A stretch of DNA of 64,000 bases, from NCBI RefSeq assembly GCF_011682175.1, contig NZ_WHJG01000015.1:62001-126000 (forward strand), read 5' to 3'. Shown piece after piece: positions 61,871-64,000 of the stretch (positions within the stretch are counted from its first letter, which is position 1; the number at the start of each line of letters is the position of its first letter). The notes below the pieces were generated by a model, which ran no database searches, had not been told where the DNA came from, and saw nothing but the letters and a program-made list of their open reading frames with translations. The stretch comes from Massilia frigida (GTDB taxonomy: Bacteria > Pseudomonadota > Gammaproteobacteria > Burkholderiales > Burkholderiaceae_D). Position numbers and translations under genes: made by a program.

Positions 61871-64000
61871 ATGCAAGGCGACTTTTCCATACTCAATTTC
61901 GATCCCCGCCGCAACGAACGCCCGGTAGCGACGCCGGCCGACGGCGTGCTGCGCAACGTCAACGGCGTGCTGCACCAGCAGGGCCGCGTCACCCTGGACG
62001 CCGACCTCACCGAGGGCGAGCTGCTCGAACTCGGCTGGAATGGCCAGGCCGGGCGCGACATCATCGGCCCAGACGTGTGCGCGGTGCCCGCGGCCGAGCC
62101 TCAGGCCTTCCGCGTCGACGCGGCGTTTGTCAGCGGCGGCGCAGTCCATGTGACTCTGCGCCCGGGCCGTGCCTGGGCCGACGGCATCCTGACACGGCTG
62201 GCCGGCGTCGGGCCCGATCCGCTGGCCGCCGTGGAGCGGCTGGCGACCTGGTACGGTCCGCCGCTGTCGACGCCGCCCTTCCCGATCGGCGACAAGGTGC
62301 GCGACGCGGTGATCCTCGAGGTATCCGAAGAGGCCATGCACGCCTTCCAATATCCGCAGCAGCTGGTCGAACCGGCGCTCGGCGGGCCCGACACCTCGGA
62401 GCGCGCGTTCGTCAATTTTCGTATCAGGCTGCTGCGCCTTGCCGATGGCGAGGATTGCCGCAGCATCATCCCGAAGCTGCGCGACGAGGCAACATCGAGC
62501 GGCCGCCTCAGCGTCACGCTGGCGCCGGTGGTGGCGATCGGCGGCGACTGTCCCGTGGTCGGCGGCGGCGGCTACACCGGCTTCGAGCACTGTTTATACC
62601 GCATCGAGATCGCCGACGCGGCGGCAGGGGCTCCGGCCCGCTTCAAGTGGAGCCAATGGAACGGCGGCCTGGTGGGACGCGGCCGCTTCATCGTCAGCAC
62701 CGACCCGGACACCGTGGTGATCGATGCCGGCCGCGCCGCGATCATCAACTCGGGACTGACCGACTTCTACCTTGAAGCGCTGCGCTACGATGCCTTGCTG
62801 GGCACATGGGCGGTGGTCTACGGCAGCAGCGCCACCCTCAACACCGACCACGACCTCGAACTCGCCGCGCCGGCCACCTTCGGCACGCTGCCCGCGACCG
62901 CCGACCCGGTCTTCTTCCGGCTATGGAACGGCAGCGGCGAGATTGCCGATTTCACCAACGCGGCCAACCCGGTGGAACTGGGCGACGGCATCCGGCTCGC
63001 CTTCGATTCACCGCTAGCCGCCAACTACCGCCCGGGCGACTACTGGACCTTCACGGTGCGTGCCGGCGACGTCGCCAATCCGCAGATCCTGATCGATAAG
63101 GCGCCGCCCGCCGGCATCGTCTACCACCGGGTGGCGCTGGCCGAAATCAACTGGACCGGGCGCCACGACACCAGGATTTCCGGCTCCATCGAGGACTGCC
63201 GCCAGCGTTTTCGCCCGCTCACCAACCAGAAGGTGTGCTGCACCTTCCTGGTTGGTGACGGGATAGCGAGCTTCGGCGACTTCAATTCGCTTGAAGAGGC
63301 GGCCGCCCACCTTCCGCACACAGGCGGTGAGCTGTGCCTGCTGCCAGGAGTGCACCGCGCTAACCTGCGACTCGAGAAGCGCCGCAATGTCAAGATCCAC
63401 GGCTGTACCTGGCGCACGCTTGTGCTGCCGCGCAGCGACACCCGCGCGCTGCCCTTGCTGCACTTTGTCGATTGCGTCGGCATCGAGGTGTGCGACCTCG
63501 ACCTGCTGACCTACGACGGCATCGCAGTGCGGATCGATGGCGGCAGCGAGGGCACGTGCAAGGACCTGCGCATCCACGATACCCGGATGATCGCCCGCAC
63601 CAACGCCATCCGCGCCAGCAACGCCCAAGGCCTGGTAATCGCCAACAACCGCTTGCATTTGCTCGACACGACAGACGGCGGTGCGACCATTTCGAGCGCC
63701 GCCGATGATGTGCTTATCGAGCGCAACACGCTGCTCTTGCTGCCCTTCGTCGACAACCCCGACAAGCCGTCCGCTCCGGACGACGATCCGACCCGCGACC
63801 CGGCCGATCCCTGCGCGCGCCCGCACATCCTGTACCTGTATCCTTTCCTGGTATTGAATTACGCGCACCTGACGTGGACCTACGCGCTGGCGCTGCTCCA
63901 GCCGGTGCAGCCATATCGCGCCATCGGCGGCATCCACGTGCGCGCCGGCTCGGAGCGGGTTCGCATGCGCGAGAACCGGATCGCCGGCGGGGCCGGCAAC
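61871..64000 (+). CDS. DUF6519 / beta-helix protein (3' end beyond window)
   Basis: The frame opens at an ATG preceded by AAAGGGAC and runs for 710 codons to the window end without a stop. The first 110 residues resemble DUF6519 of eCIS and phage-tail loci (GDFSILNFDPRRNERPVATP, then HQQGRVTLDADLTEGELLEL). Residues 470-640 form repeats like a right-handed beta-helix (VKIHGCTWRTLVLPRSDTRA, then IEVCDLDLLTYDGIAVRI and LVIANNRLHLLDTTDGGATI). Such folds occur in tailspikes and pectate-lyase-like enzymes. It may be a surface-exposed fibre or spike component. Confidence 0.75.
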   Translation, partial: MQGDFSILNFDPRRNERPVATPADGVLRNVNGVLHQQGRVTLDADLTEGELLELGWNGQAGRDIIGPDVCAVPAAEPQAFRVDAAFVSGGAVHVTLRPGRAWADGILTRLAGVGPDPLAAVERLATWYGPPLSTPPFPIGDKVRDAVILEVSEEAMHAFQYPQQLVEPALGGPDTSERAFVNFRIRLLRLADGEDCRSIIPKLRDEATSSGRLSVTLAPVVAIGGDCPVVGGGGYTGFEHCLYRIEIADAAAGAPARFKWSQWNGGLVGRGRFIVSTDPDTVVIDAGRAAIINSGLTDFYLEALRYDALLGTWAVVYGSSATLNTDHDLELAAPATFGTLPATADPVFFRLWNGSGEIADFTNAANPVELGDGIRLAFDSPLAANYRPGDYWTFTVRAGDVANPQILIDKAPPAGIVYHRVALAEINWTGRHDTRISGSIEDCRQRFRPLTNQKVCCTFLVGDGIASFGDFNSLEEAAAHLPHTGGELCLLPGVHRANLRLEKRRNVKIHGCTWRTLVLPRSDTRALPLLHFVDCVGIEVCDLDLLTYDGIAVRIDGGSEGTCKDLRIHDTRMIARTNAIRASNAQGLVIANNRLHLLDTTDGGATISSAADDVLIERNTLLLLPFVDNPDKPSAPDDDPTRDPADPCARPHILYLYPFLVLNYAHLTWTYALALLQPVQPYRAIGGIHVRAGSERVRMRENRIAGGAGN

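Noticed and set aside
43262-64000. Prophage or type VI secretion interpretation of the contractile genes
   Set aside because: No capsid, portal, terminase, integrase or lysis genes, and no TssJLM membrane complex or ClpV. The AAA+ ATPase, Pvc16-like cap and eCIS-core cargos fit an extracellular injection system.
1-64000. CRISPR arrays, rRNA and tRNA genes
   Set aside because: No regularly spaced short repeats with spacers and no tRNA or rRNA-like sequence was recognised on either strand by eye; a dedicated scan was not possible.

Overview
The window looks like a chromosome segment of a GC-rich betaproteobacterium, most likely an Oxalobacteraceae member related to Massilia, Telluria, Duganella or Janthinobacterium. 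This rests on overall protein resemblance, a PEP-CTERM sorting-signal remnant, high GC and tightly overlapping genes. The genus is an inference from memory of these families, not a search result.

Region 1 (1-19690) is one co-directional flagellar run: fliR (5' end cut off), flhB, flhA, flgF, flgG, flgA, flgH, flgI, flgB, flgC, fliE, fliF, a short FliG-like gene, fliH, fliI, fliJ, fliK, flgD, flgE, a FliM/SctQ-like gene, fliN, fliO, fliP and fliA. It encodes the export gate, ATPase complex, basal body, rings, rod and hook. No filament, stator or chemotaxis gene is visible. Several rotor parts are reduced: the FliG-like protein has no room for a torque domain and the FliM-like protein is short without an obvious CheY-binding N-terminus. 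It may be a secondary or unusual flagellar system.

Region 2 (19686-34612) is mixed accessory sequence: a TPR protein, a 1.5-kb stretch without a confident gene but with a large hairpin, a broken TonB-dependent receptor, a secreted M64-type metallopeptidase, an AraC regulator, a Tat-exported phospholipase C, a dimethylformamidase-like protein, a YciI-like protein, remnants of an IS630 transposase, a LysR regulator and a PEP-CTERM protein, and an OsmC-YcaO fusion.

Region 3 (34935-64000) is an extracellular contractile injection system (eCIS) locus, cut by the window end. A cargo section comes first. It holds an eCIS-core (DUF4157) protein with a deaminase-like motif set, a SARP/BTAD-type regulator, a broken eCIS-core gene, an eCIS-core protein with a cysteine-rich tail, and a protein with two eCIS-core domains ending in an HNH nuclease-like domain. 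The structural operon follows: sheath, tube, gp26-like protein, Ala/Pro-rich protein, Pvc16-like cap, AAA+ ATPase, small protein, baseplate/tube-initiation protein, LysM protein, gp27-like hub, gp5-like spike, PAAR-like tip, gp25, two gp6/gpJ-like wedge proteins, a tail-protein-I-like protein with a long extension, and a DUF6519/beta-helix protein.

The most interesting signal is a near-identical promoter block placed before both the cysteine-rich cargo gene and the sheath gene. Each copy has three similar heptamers at an exact 11-bp period, the last ending 8 bp before a -10-like hexamer. That is the operator geometry known for SARP activators, and a SARP-like gene lies just upstream. The working model is that this regulator switches on cargo and injector together.
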